From NCBI GenBank assembly GCA_023213395.1, contig CM041465.1, positions 28,527,741 through 28,591,740 of the forward strand: 64,000 nt of DNA, given 5' to 3'. Position numbers and translations under genes: made by a program. A model generated the notes under the pieces. It did no database searches. It was not told the DNA's origin and saw only the letters and a program-made list of their open reading frames with translations. The stretch's first letter is position 1. Each line of letters opens with the position of its first letter. Source of the DNA: Cycas panzhihuaensis. Its lineage: Eukaryota; Cycadophyta. Positions 1 through 11,114 of this stretch are shown here, one piece after another.

Positions 1-157
1 CGTCATCCATTCCTACGAGTTTCTTCAATTTGCCTATAAGAGCTCTATACAAACCTTATTGTATTAGAACATCATACGCTTGTAATTTCCACAACTCAAA
101 GTTATTCTTGCCATTAAATTTCTCTACTTTAAACTTTGCATTTGCCAGTTTCACCAT
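1..157 (-). pseudogene. Copia gag N-terminus, partial (runs off left edge)
   Basis: On the minus strand an ATG at 155-157 opens a frame reading MVKLANAKFKVEKF followed by NGKNNFELWKLQAYDVL, the usual start of a Ty1/copia Gag (UBN2/DUF4219-type), which packages element RNA in virus-like particles. A TAA stop interrupts it after VLIQ, and the frame then continues as GLYRALIGKLKKLVGMDD to the window edge. The primer site and LTR lie just upstream in the same orientation, so this is the 5' end of a minus-strand copia element whose body lies left of the window. Family call is firm; the copy is not intact. Confidence 0.8.
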
Positions 158-212
158 TTGGTGTATAAAAAACTAACACCAAAACCTTTACAAGTTCACT
201 GAAAAAATAAAA

Positions 213-227
213 GTGGCTTTGATACCA
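213..227 (-). promoter_or_regulatory. tRNA primer-binding site of minus-strand copia element
   Basis: The minus strand reads TGGTATCAAAGCCAC, matching the initiator-Met tRNA 3' end used by plant LTR elements. It sits 2 bases inside the LTR edge at 230 and upstream of the gag ATG at 157. Confidence 0.75.
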
Positions 228-229
228 CT

Positions 230-850
230 TATTATGAAGACAAGGTCCCAATAACCTAAAACTGCCACCAAGATCTAAACTATTTTGCAACTAGTTATAG
301 GAATCAAAACTAAAATTTAACATGTAAGTTCTTAAACCAGAGATAATACAATAAAATGAATAAGAAAGCTAAGCATCACATATACACCCGATATAATGTG
401 GTAAAACCCTAGAAGTATGATGGGGAAACATCCACATAGGAAAGGTATCAATTTTTATTATCAAGAATGGTGAAATATACACAATCTATAGTAGAATGCT
501 CATAACAACAACAACTAACTGCCCAACTCCTCACAATACATACAATACATTAAACACCGTCAACATAATGAAAAAACACCCTAAATTAGGATATATAATA
601 GAGTCATATAAGGTACAAATCTTGACCATAGAATCTAGAGTATTTTGAGTGAATGACCCTCATTCTCTTTACAATTTAGTATGCTTTTTAGTACTAGCTT
701 TTTGGGTTAGGGGCTATTACCCCCGAACCCCCTCTTTACGAGGGGTATTCCAATGTCCCCTACACCCCCCTAACTAAGGAGGGATCTTGCCACCCTTAGA
801 ACCCCCCTTAGAAGTTTGGTAGAGAAACTGTGCTGCCAACCTATTAAAAT
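230..850 (-). repeat. 5' LTR of minus-strand copia element (outer edge approximate)
   Basis: The left edge is fixed by the adjacent primer site. The body is homologous to the plus-strand LTR fragment at 32850-33358, including a shared block around 'atgtggatgtttccc' and another around 'gttgcaaaatag'. On the plus strand, 715-810 holds several runs of 4-6 C, so the element's own strand carries G-runs in what would be U3. The end near 850 is a guess because no second LTR or target duplication is visible. Confidence 0.6.
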
Positions 851-1299
851 TTTAGCCTCTAAACATTGTTATCATGTTATCTAACAATCAATAGTGGTAT
901 CTATATTTTAATGTTTTGTATATACCCTTTAGCTACCTGATAGATCTTACACTTGACTATATATTTGGTAATATCCTATTTAATTTTGGCCAAAAATATT
1001 TTCCCTTTATAATGGCTATGGTTTTATTTTAGTCAAAGCACCCTCTTTGTCCCCCACCATATATTTCTCTTATGATGCTATCCCTCATTGACTTAACTTA
1101 AATGCATAATTACTTTTCTTTAAATAAATACGCATCCTTCATAAAATAAACATCATATTTAAGTCCATTCCCATTGACTAAAGGATTCCTAGAGTATTTT
1201 ATTTAGGATTAGTATTATATAAATATTTTAAAGCATCAAACCCAACCACTTCACTTGTTATAATGATTATTAGTGTTATCCTTCTTCTTAAAGCATTAA
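851..1299. other. Unassigned AT-rich stretch
   Basis: No reading frame, RNA gene or repeat boundary is recognised. It lies between the copia LTR and the gypsy RNase H remains, so it may be the decayed integrase region of that gypsy copy. Confidence 0.3.
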
Positions 1300-2480
1300 T
1301 AACCTAATTTTATTTTTTTGATTTATGGTTTAGGATAAAAGTAAATCCTTATAAATATAATACCTATTTCACATTCCTCATATTCAACTTTTCTATATAT
1401 TTATATACCTTAATGCCTAATGGTTTGTAAATAAAAGTAAATCCTTAGGCATAAGATAATACTACCAATGCCTAAGAGCTTGTATAATAGTATAGAATTC
1501 CATATCATATGTAGAATATTTCTTTCTTAACTCATTCAACTTTTTATTATAAAATGTTATTGGTCCTCTTTCCTAACTTAACATGACCCTAATAGCTACA
1601 TGAGAAGTATCATAGTTAACCTAAAATAATATTTTAAAATATAGTAGTACCAACATAAGTACCTCTATCACCTATTGTTCATTAACCTAAAGTTCTACTT
1701 TACTACCTCATTCTGAACAAATCCATTTCTCTTAGTATAATATGTCATGGGAGTAATGATATCACTAAAAGTTTTAATAAACTTCATGTAAAAAGTATAT
1801 AGACCATGGAACCTCTATACCTTTATTACATTCTTAGGTATATGCCATTCAATAATGGCTATAATTTTCTTATCATCTATTTGTAGCCTATCTTTAGATA
1901 TTACAAACCCTAAAAATACTAGGATACTTTATATGAACTTATATTTCTTCAAGTTCATATATAATTTCTCTACTCTTAATACATCTAAAACCATCCTTAG
2001 ATGTAATAAGTTCTCCTCCTTAGTTTTACTATATATCAAAATATCATCAAAATAAACAACTAAAAGCTTACTAGTATATGGTTACATGATGGCATTTATT
2101 AACCTCTTAAATATACTAAGTGTATTTAACATCGTAAATGATATGACCAGATAATGATATAATCTATCCCTTATTTTATAGGTTGCCTTCTATTCATCTC
2201 TTTCTTAAATATAAAAATTTGATAATATCCACTTCTCAAGTCAATTTTGGTGAAGTAGGATACACCTACCAAAACATAAAATATATCATCCATTCAAGGG
2301 ATTAGGAACCTATACTTGATTATGATTTTTTTAATTACCCTATAATTAATATACATCCTCCAAGAGTTATTCTTTGGAGCCAAAAATGAATAAATTACAC
2401 ATAGACTTATGATTTCTCCTACCATTCCTTTCTTTATTAATTTACCAACCTATTGGTTTAATTCGTCATTCTCCTTAGGG
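1300..2480 (-). pseudogene. Ty3/gypsy reverse transcriptase and RNase H relic
   Basis: The minus strand, read through stops and small gaps, gives the gypsy RT core: a block around NGYILCFGRCILLHQ (fingers/palm), then VVYFDDILIYSKTKEE, with the catalytic FDD at 2043-2054. It is followed by LRMVLDVLRVEKLYMNLKKY and FLGFVIS (thumb/connection). RNase H follows at about 1460-1560 as ITFYNKKLNELRKKYSTYDM and EFYTIIQALRHW, continuing to the LFTNHxALRYIN motif near 1400. RT copies element RNA and RNase H removes the template. Many stops and frameshifts show this is one of the oldest copies in the window. Confidence 0.8.
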
Positions 2481-3552
2481 CTCAATCTCTATGCAACTTG
2501 ATTTGATAGCATAGATCCTAGAATTGAATTAATCTAATGTTGGATATCTCTCCTTGTGGGTGAACCCTCTAATAATTTATTTAGTATGATGTCATTATAC
2601 TCTTATAATAGTTCAATCACTTCCTATGGTATCAATATTGACTCCTTAATATTTTCAACTCAATTCATTACTAAGGCATAATAAGTCCCTATCTCCTTTA
2701 CTTCCCTCAGGATTTACCTTGTGGTTAACATAGTATTTACCTATCCTTATTCCTTCACAAGTAGTAATATAACCTTTACATCATCCTTGTAAAAGGTATA
2801 AATATTCTTTTTCCTATTATGATAAGCATTCATATTATCCTATCATGCCTACCTTGATAATACATAACTTGTATCTATTGAGAGAATATCACACTATATC
2901 TCATCATAGTATGTTTATCTAATAGTAAACTTTACTAGATCTCTTTTGTCTACTACCACTTCACTCCTTTTATTTAACCAAAAATTTTTATAAGAGCTAG
3001 GATTTCTTTCATACTATAATCTTATTTTTTCTACCATTTCAATAGATAACATATTTTTACAGCTACCACTATCGATAATAACCTTATAAATCATATCTCC
3101 CAAAGTGCATCTCATCTAGAAAATATTATTATGTTACCATAATTCATCATCATCATTTACATTTATATTTTTCTATGCTTAAGTTTATTTTAGAGCAATC
3201 AAAGTTTTTCTTACTATTACGTTCTCCCTAATGTCTATTAAAACTTTTATAAAATTTTCCTATTTCTTAGCTTGAGCTAAGTTTAATGTTAGTTGTTCCC
3301 TTTGGTTTCTTGATTAATCAAAATAATAAAGATAATCATAAGCCTTATGGACTTATTCATTATATGTATAATAAACAAAGGCCTCTTAGGAATATTACCT
3401 ACTCTATCAAAGTTTTCTGCCCTCTAGGTTCCTTAAAGCTTCAATCTCTTGGTTGGTTTTAGAAATTACTCTACTCTTGCCAACTTTAAATCACATTTTA
3501 CCTCTCCATTTGATTAGAGAATTTTCTATGAGAGTAATTAAAACTACCCTAA
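2481..3552 (-). mobile_element. Upstream part of the same gypsy relic (gag/protease region)
   Basis: This lies directly upstream, on the minus strand, of the recognisable RT, where protease and gag should be. Only scattered short frames remain, such as SKTNQEIEALRNLEG near 3440-3480. I cannot name the protease active site. Copia A inserted at its upstream end, at 3553-3557. Confidence 0.4.
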
Positions 3553-3557
3553 CCTCT
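3553..3557. repeat. Target-site duplication CCTCT, left copy
   Basis: CCTCT directly precedes the 5' LTR of copia A and is repeated exactly after its 3' LTR at 11110-11114. Five bases is the normal copia duplication size. Confidence 0.92.
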
Positions 3558-3855
3558 TGAAAAGGGTTAATGACATAAGGTCATTACATTAGTTGATTAT
3601 TTCGAAAAAGGGTCTTAAGTGAACTTTAAATTAGATCACTTAAGTGAAATGCACTTTCATGTGCATTATGTGTAATTTCATTTCACCTAACTCAAATTCT
3701 CCCTCTCTCAATATAAAAGTAAAGCTCAATGGAGGAGATTCATTTTTTACCTCCCCATTTTGTGAGAGCTACTTTCTTTCTCTCAAGTCTCTCTTGCTCC
3801 CATGTTTGCCTTTGTGTTTAGTGCATGGAGATGAAGGATAGATCCACTCTTTTCA
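3558..3855 (+). repeat. 5' LTR of copia A
   Basis: 298 bp, TG...CA ended, nearly identical to 10812-11109. U3 carries two consecutive inverted repeats: CTTAAGTGA at 3614-3622 with TCACTTAAG at 3636-3644, and AATGCAC at 3648-3654 with GTGCATT at 3661-3667. The LTR supplies the element's promoter. Confidence 0.95.
3712..3719 (+). promoter_or_regulatory. TATA box in 5' LTR of copia A
   Basis: TATAAAAG lies 154 bases into the LTR, after a CT-rich stretch, and is preserved at 10966-10973 in the 3' LTR. Placed mid-LTR, it would drive transcription of the element RNA. Assigned by motif and position only. Confidence 0.6.
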
Positions 3856-3857
3856 TG

Positions 3858-3869
3858 TGGTATCAGAGC
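3858..3869 (+). promoter_or_regulatory. Primer-binding site of copia A
   Basis: TGGTATCAGAGC, the standard complement of the plant initiator-Met tRNA 3' end, two bases after the LTR end. It primes minus-strand DNA synthesis. Confidence 0.92.
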
Positions 3870-5890
3870 TTGCTTCCTTCATATTCCCCACTTGCACTTG
3901 CAATGGAGCCATCACTTCCTTCTCCCCACAATCCATGTGGTGAAGGAGATTGTGAAAGTGAATTTAGAAATATTTTCAAGTTATTATGATAGCATATTTT
4001 GTATTGTTTGCTTTTCCTTTCTCTTTTACAGGTTTGGAAGCATAATACAAGGAGTTGTAAGGCCCAAGGATTCCAATCCTTTGCTGGCCATTCATGCTAT
4101 CTCATTCTTCTTTTTCTTTTCCCTTTTTTGTCCATTTAACAAGGGAAATCTCAGAAATTTTTCCAGCATTTAGAAAAATGATTGTAAGGGGAGTTTTTAC
4201 CCATTTTTTTTAAAGAATTTTGAGCCATTGAAAATATCTATCATTGTATGCTCTCACCTTTCCCATATTGGGATCCTGGTGATCAAAAAATGATGGAAAT
4301 TTCATATGGTATCATGTGTTAATGAGATATTAGCAAGCTGAAATTTCTGCAGAAATGCAATTTGATTACTAAACTTCACAGGTCTGCAAAATCATCTATA
4401 GAGATCCAATTGAAGTGATTCCAATTGTCAAAGATGGGGCTCTGAGTCTACTTTCCAGTTCAAAAATCGGCACCTAATTTGGATGTCGTATGAGGAAGTT
4501 ATTGCTGTTTTAGTGAACAACAGTTATTTTTAGTAAGAATTCTAGAAAAATATCATTTCCTAACTTTTCGGGGCTGTCAAAAACTTTCCAGAACTCATTT
4601 GGACCTGATTCCACTTCTTGGAGATGAAGATATGAGTCTAGTTTGCAGCACAAAAATCGGCACTCCATTTCGGCATCGTGGGAGAAAGTTATTGCAGATT
4701 TAGTGAAGAGTACTTTTTTTGGTATTAACAAAAAAAAAAAAAATGAAGAAAATTTCTTCCTTTTTATAAGGCTTAAAAGCCCATTGTAAAAGTGAGAAAA
4801 AAAACACCTAGATCAGAGCAATATCTGATGTCCTCACTCACTTATTAGCATTGCATTTCATCACTCTAAAATCACTCAAAGCAAGCACACCAAAGACACT
4901 TCAAGCAAGCACTCCAAAAGCACTCCAAGCAAGCATTATTTTCAGTTAAATGTATGTTTGATGCAATTCGATAATCTTTTCACTCTTCCTAAAAGGAACG
5001 CATCACGTACGCTATTTTTCGCCATCTTGTACCTGTTCACACACTCGCCAAGGTTGAGATACCTTGGTTGGCAGAATGCTGTGCCATAAAGGAGGTGTGG
5101 GTTTCAAGTTGGGACTGGACTAAACCGGAGTATTGGTGAGGTTTGGTTAGCCATACCATCGTGCCTCAATCAGGGATCATCCTGATAACCAACCAGGAAA
5201 ACTAAAACTTTAATACAAGATTAAAATATACCCGATCCAATATCCGTCATAGCCATGGGTATGCACGTACCACTCTTTAGAGGAGGTATATAGCTGCTCA
5301 TTGGTGAACTGGGTGAGGATTGGGAGTACCTAGGCTCCGTTGTGACTTGGATTTCATCACCAAGCACGATTGCGGGTATCATGGTGAAGGCCAAATTAAT
5401 TCTACTAGAAGCCTAGGCATCCTTCAACAACCTCAACTACACGTTGGACACAATTTAGAGGTTATTGGGTTGATTACGCATCCTACATTCGAGTTTTAAG
5501 TTGTGTAAACCCAATGATGTCAACTTCTACATTGGCCTCTGATCTTGTATATTGATCACTTACTTATTTGTAAAAAGTGATCCATAGTGTAATCACAATC
5601 ATAGTGCTTCTCATATTCCTGCTGCGTCAGGTTAATATTTACCACAAGTGTTAGTGGCCAATTTTTATCATAGTGCTTCTCATATTCCTGCTGCGTCAGG
5701 TTAATATTTGTCACAAGTGTTGGTGACTTTTCTCTAAAGTTACTCCCTTCATCTTTGAGCAACCATTCTCACTTCTTCTTCCTTCTTCTACACTACTTCA
5801 TTACATTTCCCATTTGTAAATAGTGATCAGTCATTTATTACCATCACTTTTATAGTCCCTTATTCATTTCTTCCCTTCTAAAAAGACACA
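3870..5890 (+). other. Long untranslated leader of copia A with internal duplications
   Basis: About 2 kb between primer site and gag ATG, with no convincing protein. It holds a diverged tandem duplication of roughly 190 bases (the word CAAAAATCGGCAC recurs at 4461 and 4651), a run of A at 4729-4742, short CAAGCA/CACTCCAA repeats near 4880-4935, and a 69-base near-perfect tandem duplication at 5598-5735. Small frames on either strand here look accidental. Confidence 0.6.
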
Positions 5891-6850
5891 ATGTCTTCAC
5901 AGTTCAAGCAAAATGTGAACTGCATTCTAAAAGGGAAAGAAAATTGGGACATGTGGTTCACTGGTGTCAGAAATGCTGCAAAGTATGAAGGTCTATGGAG
6001 AGATCACTTACAACCTACACCACATTGCATTCTGACTACCACAAGCCTGCTTTGAGGAGGTGCTCCAACTGCTCCCACTGAAGCTAAAGCTAAATGCCAA
6101 TGGGAACTTGATGATGATAAAATCCGTGCAGGGATACTACTTTTCACTGATTATTCCATGCATAATCTCATTGATGAAGCTGTACATGATACGACATGGA
6201 AAGTTCTTGAAGTTCTTAAGAAGAACTTTGACACTAAATTAGACTTAGAATTTGTTCACTTAGTGTTGAAGATGAACAAATTGAAAATCTGAAAAGGACA
6301 TGCAAGTGAGACAATCAATCTCCTTCGTCCAATCAAGCAAGCCATTGATAAAGATTTTAAAACTCAATGCATTACATGGGCTTTTTTGATTCGGTCATGT
6401 CTCCATATCCCAGATTATAAAAATCTATTGGGGAGTCTTCAATCCAGTGGAACTTTGAAGACCCTAAACTTTGAGGATCTTCGATAAGTTCATTGAATTT
6501 GATAAGACCTTTGATACCAACATTGCCACTACATCGGATCCAATTGATCTCGCTTTTGAAGTGGAAGAAGATCTTTGTTACACCAAAAATCAAGGTCAAT
6601 ACTCTCATAGAGGTGGTAATTCCCAAGGAAGAGGAAGAGGTAGACAACAAGGACAACGTCCTCTTAGTCAACAGGCTCCTCAATTCCAACAAAAACAATC
6701 TCAAGGCCAAGGGCAAAATAATCAACCTGGACCTAGATCCGATGTCGAGACAATCTAGCTTGACCTAATACTTGGACTGGAAATCAAACAATCGTGTGCC
6801 AAAGGTGTAATAGAAGAGGACATTATGCCAAAAATTGCAGAACTACCACC
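5891..6850 (+). pseudogene. Copia A gag with zinc knuckle
   Basis: The ATG at 5891 opens MSSQFKQNVNCILKGKENWD, a copia Gag N-terminus. The frame is then broken by stops (for example near 6054 and 6289) but stays recognisable: DDDKIRAGILLFTDYSMHNL, then a basic Gly/Arg/Gln-rich stretch near 6630-6700, then a CCHC zinc knuckle CQRCNRRGHYAKNC at 6797-6838 with all four metal ligands present. Gag forms the particle and the knuckle binds RNA. The knuckle lies in a different frame from the short open stretches around it, so no full Gag can be made. Confidence 0.85.
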
Positions 6851-7653
6851 AACAAACTACCAAGTTATCAACAGTGCCATGGTGCACATAATGTTGATAA
6901 TACTTCTTTTGAAGATGCTTTTGGTGGAGCATGATTTGCTCATGCACACCTTCAAAGAATTGGGACCACTTCATCAAATGTTGTTGATAGATCCACTAAG
7001 TATATTGAGGCTCATTGTGGCTATGCTTATTCACTTTTGCCTTCACCACTTGGAGTTGCAAATAGTGCTACCTGAAATACTTCATCGTGGATCATGGATC
7101 TTTGGAGCAACACAACACATGACTTGTCGCCATGAGTTCTTTCAAGATTTTGACTCACGAAGTTCGTGGTGTTGTACACATGGTGACAAATCATCTCGGC
7201 TAGTCGAAGGACTTGGAGCAGTTGCACGAAACTCCTGGGCCTTCCAGTTTTTACACTTGTTGATGTTTTATATATTCACCTTTCTGAGCGAATCGCTCTC
7301 CCTATCCACCCTTGTCTCTCGTGGATTTGATCGAGTGTAGCGCAAACAATCAAACTCTCTGTGTCATTCACCCTCCTTCAAATGCTGTGGTTATGACTGG
7401 AATTCTTGATGGTAAACTTTTTCGCCTAACTGGCTCACCATCCTCTGAAGTCAACTTTGTTGATGATGAATTTGTTTTTACCACAACCCTGACTCCTCAA
7501 AAGTTGTCCCAAGCAGCTCTATGGCATGCTCGTATGGGCCATATCAAAATTGATCGTTTAAGAGAACTACAAGACACTCTTCCTGGTTTGCCTAAGTTCC
7601 CCTCCAAGCCCTTTAAATGTGAAGCATGTATTATTACTAAATCTCAAAGATAA
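6851..7653 (+). pseudogene. Copia A protease and GAG-pre-integrase region
   Basis: At about 7087-7130 the protease signature reads SWIFGATQHMTCRHEFF. Copia proteases normally have an Asp-Ser-Gly triad just before the Ala-Thr here; the Asp and Ser are missing, which fits a small in-frame deletion of the catalytic residue. The pre-integrase region follows at 7312-7653 with LWHARMGHIKIDRLRELQ and CEACIITKSQR, keeping the His and Cys ligands of the integrase zinc finger. A TAA stop follows KSQR. The protease would cut Gag-Pol; this copy should be inactive. Confidence 0.8.
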
Positions 7654-8440
7654 CCCTTTCCTCGTAGTCAGTGGAAATCTACCCAACCTTTGCAGCTTGT
7701 ACACTCAGATATATGCGGTCCTATGCCCATCCCTTCTATCAAGCAGTGGTACTATATTACTTTCATTGATGATTTTACCAAGAAAGTATGGGTTGCTTTT
7801 CTTGCAAAGAAAGATGAAGTCTATGTTTCAAGCTTTCAAGGCCCGCATGGAAAATGAATCTGGATTCAAGATCAAAATACTCAGGACTGACAATGGTGGT
7901 GAGTACACATCCAATGAGTTTGAATCGTACCTCGTCAGCGTGGAATCAAACATCGGACCATCATTGCGGTACACCCAAAGAAATGGAGTTAGAGCGTATG
8001 AGCAGGACCATCATGAATATGGCTCGTGCTATCTTTGGTATATAAGAATGTCCCTATCTATCTTTGAAATTTGAGGCTATACGGGCTGTGTATTGCATCA
8101 ACACCATTAGTCCCTCCAAGCTCGGCCCCTCTCCACATGAAATGTGGTATGGACAAACCCCTCTATCTCGCACTTGAATTTTTGGCTCTACTTGTTATGC
8201 TCATATTTTGCGGGAACATAGAAATAAGCTCCAAGATAGAGCCATCAAAGGCATCTTTGTCGGATACCCAATGGACAAAAAGGGATACAAGGTTTTATAC
8301 CTTGAGCGTAAAATCATCATCACTAGAGATGTTATCTTTGCGAGGCCGAAGATCAATTACTCGAGACTTGACTCCAAGACGCCTTCATCTTGATTTAATG
8401 ATGCTCCTGAATTTGATGTCCAGTTCCAAAATTTAGGGGG
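7654..8440 (+). pseudogene. Copia A integrase core
   Basis: Frames shift several times, but the catalytic landmarks are visible: LVHSDICGPM with the first Asp near 7700, FIDDFTKKVWVAFL near 7765-7800, and LRTDNGGEYTSNEFE with the second Asp near 7890. The segment ends with GYPMDKKGYKVLYLERKIII, typical of the copia integrase C-terminal side. Integrase inserts the DNA copy into the genome. It cannot be translated as one protein. Confidence 0.8.
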
Positions 8441-10390
8441 GGAGATGCTGAACAGATGCTTAAAATCTTAGAATCTGACAATAGAGCCTCAGAGGATACA
8501 AGCTGTGACTCCAATCCAATGTGTACACATCCAGCACCATCATTTGTGAATAGCCAAGTTGACAAAGGCAAAGCCATAGCAGAAGGATCATCTTCTCCAA
8601 CATCTGTGGCTGGCCCATCTTCTCCAGCATTGTCAACTTCCTCTGTGCCAAATATTTCAGTTGATCCTTTTCAGGATCAAAATAAAGACCAAGAGGTTGT
8701 GGAAATGAAAACCTCATTCCCAACTCGAGGTTTTCGTGAAGCCTACCAGCTACACAAGGATATGCGACCAGATGAGGTAGGTAAAACTGGCACTAGAAGT
8801 GCCCATAGAGCAAGGATGCATGAATCACTTTCCGTTGAGCTTGAACCAGTGAGCGCATCTTGCGCTTAATGAAGAGCCCCTAACATACCAAGAAGTCAGA
8901 AGCATGCGGCTTGGAGAAATGCCATGAGCGAAGAGTATCAATCTCTTATTAAGAGCGGTACATGGGAGCTTGTTGATCTACCACTTGGAAGAAAGGTAGT
9001 TCAAAATAAATGGGTGTTCAAAACAAGTATAGATCGGATGGCACCCTAGAAAACACAAGGCGAGGTTGGTAGCAAAAGGATTCACGCAAAGGGAAGGCAT
9101 TGACTACTTGAAATCTTTGCTCCTACAACCAAGTGGCCTACAATCGAACTCTAATAGCCTTGGGCGCTCAACGAGGTTGGAAAATCCACCAACTCGATGT
9201 TAAGACCGCATTTCTCAATGGGGACCTTAAAGAAGAAATTTACATGGCTCACCCGGAAGGATACTGAGATTAATGATTAGGAGCATAAAGTTTGTAGGCT
9301 CAAAAAGTCCTTGTCTGACCTAAAGCAAGCCCTCGTGCTTGGTTTACCAAGTTGTCTGAAAGAATGAGGCAACTTGGATATGAGGTTGTGACTATCAAGA
9401 TATTGATGCAACATTATTCATCAAGCGCCAAAATGATAAAGTCACTTACCTCTTAATCTTTGTGGATGACATGCTCATAATGGGGAATAGTGAGCAGTGT
9501 CGGCCGGTGAAGAAGGACCTTGCTAAAACTTTTGAATTATCGACCTTGGGTTGATGAAATATTACTTGGGAATTGAAGTAACTCAAAAGGATGGCAAAAT
9601 CTTTCTCTCCCAAGAAAAATATATCAACGATCTTGACAAAGTTTCGGTTGGAAGGTGCTCGATCAGTGGATACACCTATGGAGCCTAATATTAAGCTCTC
9701 AGTTGATGGTGACAATAGGGAGGTAGACGCAAAACTCTGAGCAACTTGTAGGTAGTCTCATCTATACTACCAACACAAGGCTAGATATTGCACACTCATC
9801 GGCATTCTTGCAAGATTCATGACAAATCCTAAGCGAGAATCATTGGCAAGGCACACGAGTGTTGAGGTACCTAAAGGCGACTAGCAAATATGGTGCATTG
9901 TATGAACCCAATGCGAATTTAAACTTTATGCATACACAGACTCGAGACTTTCTTGGGAGATAAAGACACGGAAGATCTACGTGCAGTGCGTAACATTTCT
10001 TGGAGCAGCACCAATATCATGGAGATCCGGTGTGACAAAAGATAGTTGCGACTCAAGCTACAAGTCGAGTACATTCATACGAGACAAGCAAGGAGGTGAT
10101 ATGGCTTAGAAAATTGTTGAATACATTAAATGCCACCCAAACAAGTTCTACTAGCTTACATGTAGATAATCAATCTACAATCCGGATGGCTAAAAATCAC
10201 GTATTTCATGATCGTACCAAACATATAAGTACAAAAGTCCACGGATTAGAGAACTAGTTCATGATGGCACAATTCAATTGAGTCTTGCCTCAATGAGATC
10301 AAGTGGCCGATATCTTCACCAAACCACTGAAGAGGGTGAAGTTTGAGCAGCCCAAAGCAACTCGACCTTAGGGCCTCCATCTCGATCGAT
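8441..10390 (+). pseudogene. Copia A reverse transcriptase and RNase H
   Basis: After a Ser/Pro-rich linker (about 8450-8800) come RT blocks: NKWVFKT near 9010, LVAKGFTQREGIDYLKSF near 9070-9110, LKKSLSDLKQA near 9300-9330, and an intact catalytic FVDD inside LLIFVDDMLI at 9451-9480. RNase H remains run from about 9720 (LDIAHSSAFLQDS, VLRYLKATSKYGALY) to LHVDNQSTIRMAKN near 10160 and the final VADIFTKPLK at 10301-10335. One- and two-base gaps break the frame repeatedly, so the enzyme is dead although the active-site motif survives. Confidence 0.87.
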
Positions 10391-10811
10391 TGAAGGAGAT
10401 GACAATAGGACCATCATACTGTCTCATTCGTGAAAACCCCTTGTGGGCACGAAGGACAAGAGTAAGTCTCGCCTATCCCATTCGTGAAAACCCCATGTGG
10501 GCTAAAGGATAAGGGTTGTATCATTTTAGAAAATCGGAACTGTGAAAACACGAAGGGCATGGGGGATGACCAAATGGTATATGAAGACTCAGTAGATTTC
10601 AGCTACAAAATTTATTGTACTGATTGGCTATCTGGCTACATTTAAAGAGCTACCTGAGCTAGGTTAGTAGATCAGAAAATTTGTGGGTTTTTTCCCATGA
10701 GGGTTTCCCACAAAAGTATCATACTAGTTTGCTTTGTAAGAGGCTCAAATGAAGACCTCATAGGATAGAATAAAATAGAATGAAATGACCTTCTACCATT
10801 AAGGGGGAGAT
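10391..10811 (+). promoter_or_regulatory. Copia A 3' untranslated region and polypurine tract
   Basis: A short stretch containing CATTCGTGAAAACCCC twice (near 10425 and 10480), each followed by TGTGGGC, a diverged tandem duplication of about 55 bases. It ends in the polypurine tract AAGGGGGAGA at 10801-10810, which primes plus-strand DNA synthesis right before the 3' LTR. Confidence 0.8.
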
Positions 10812-11109
10812 TGAAAAGGGTTAATGACATAAGGTCTTTACATTAGTTGATTATTTCGAAAAAGGGTCTTAAGTGAACTTTAAATTAGATCACTTAAGTG
10901 AAATGCACTTTCATGTGCATTATGTGTAATTTCATTTCACCTAACTCAAATGCTCCCTCTCTCAATATAAAAGTAAAGCTCAATGGAGGAGATTCATTTT
11001 TTACCTCCCCATTTTGTGAGAGCTACTTTCTTTCTCTCAAGTCTCTCTTGCTCCCATGTTTGCCTTTGTGTTTAGTGCATGGAGATGAAGGATAGATCCA
11101 CTCTTTTCA
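10812..11109 (+). repeat. 3' LTR of copia A
   Basis: 298 bp, same length as the 5' LTR and differing at two bases. It contains the same paired hairpins and TATAAAAG at 10966-10973. Followed at once by the target duplication CCTCT. Confidence 0.95.
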
Positions 11110-11114
11110 CCTCT
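11110..11114. repeat. Target-site duplication CCTCT, right copy
   Basis: Exact repeat of 3553-3557, immediately after the 3' LTR end CTCTTTTCA. Confidence 0.92.

Larger units (their letters stand above)
3558..11109 (+). mobile_element. Copia element A, complete structure with degenerate coding region
   Basis: A full LTR retrotransposon of 7552 bp. It has two 298-bp LTRs starting TGAAAAGGG and ending CTCTTTTCA, an initiator-Met primer site, a 2-kb leader, gag, protease, integrase, RT and RNase H in copia order, a polypurine tract AAGGGGGAGA and a 5-bp target duplication. The LTRs differ at only two positions that I can see (near 3580 and 3697, against 10837 and 10951), so the insertion is recent. 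Yet gag-pol is broken by stops and frameshifts throughout. The element sits in an old minus-strand gypsy relic. Confidence 0.93.

Noticed and set aside
3892-4173. 93-codon frame after the copia A primer site
   Set aside because: Hydrophobic, low-complexity translation of leader sequence with no counterpart in copia proteins; the real gag starts at 5891.
6372-6725. 117-codon minus-strand frame over copia A gag
   Set aside because: Antisense shadow of the gag coding strand, which has clear family motifs.
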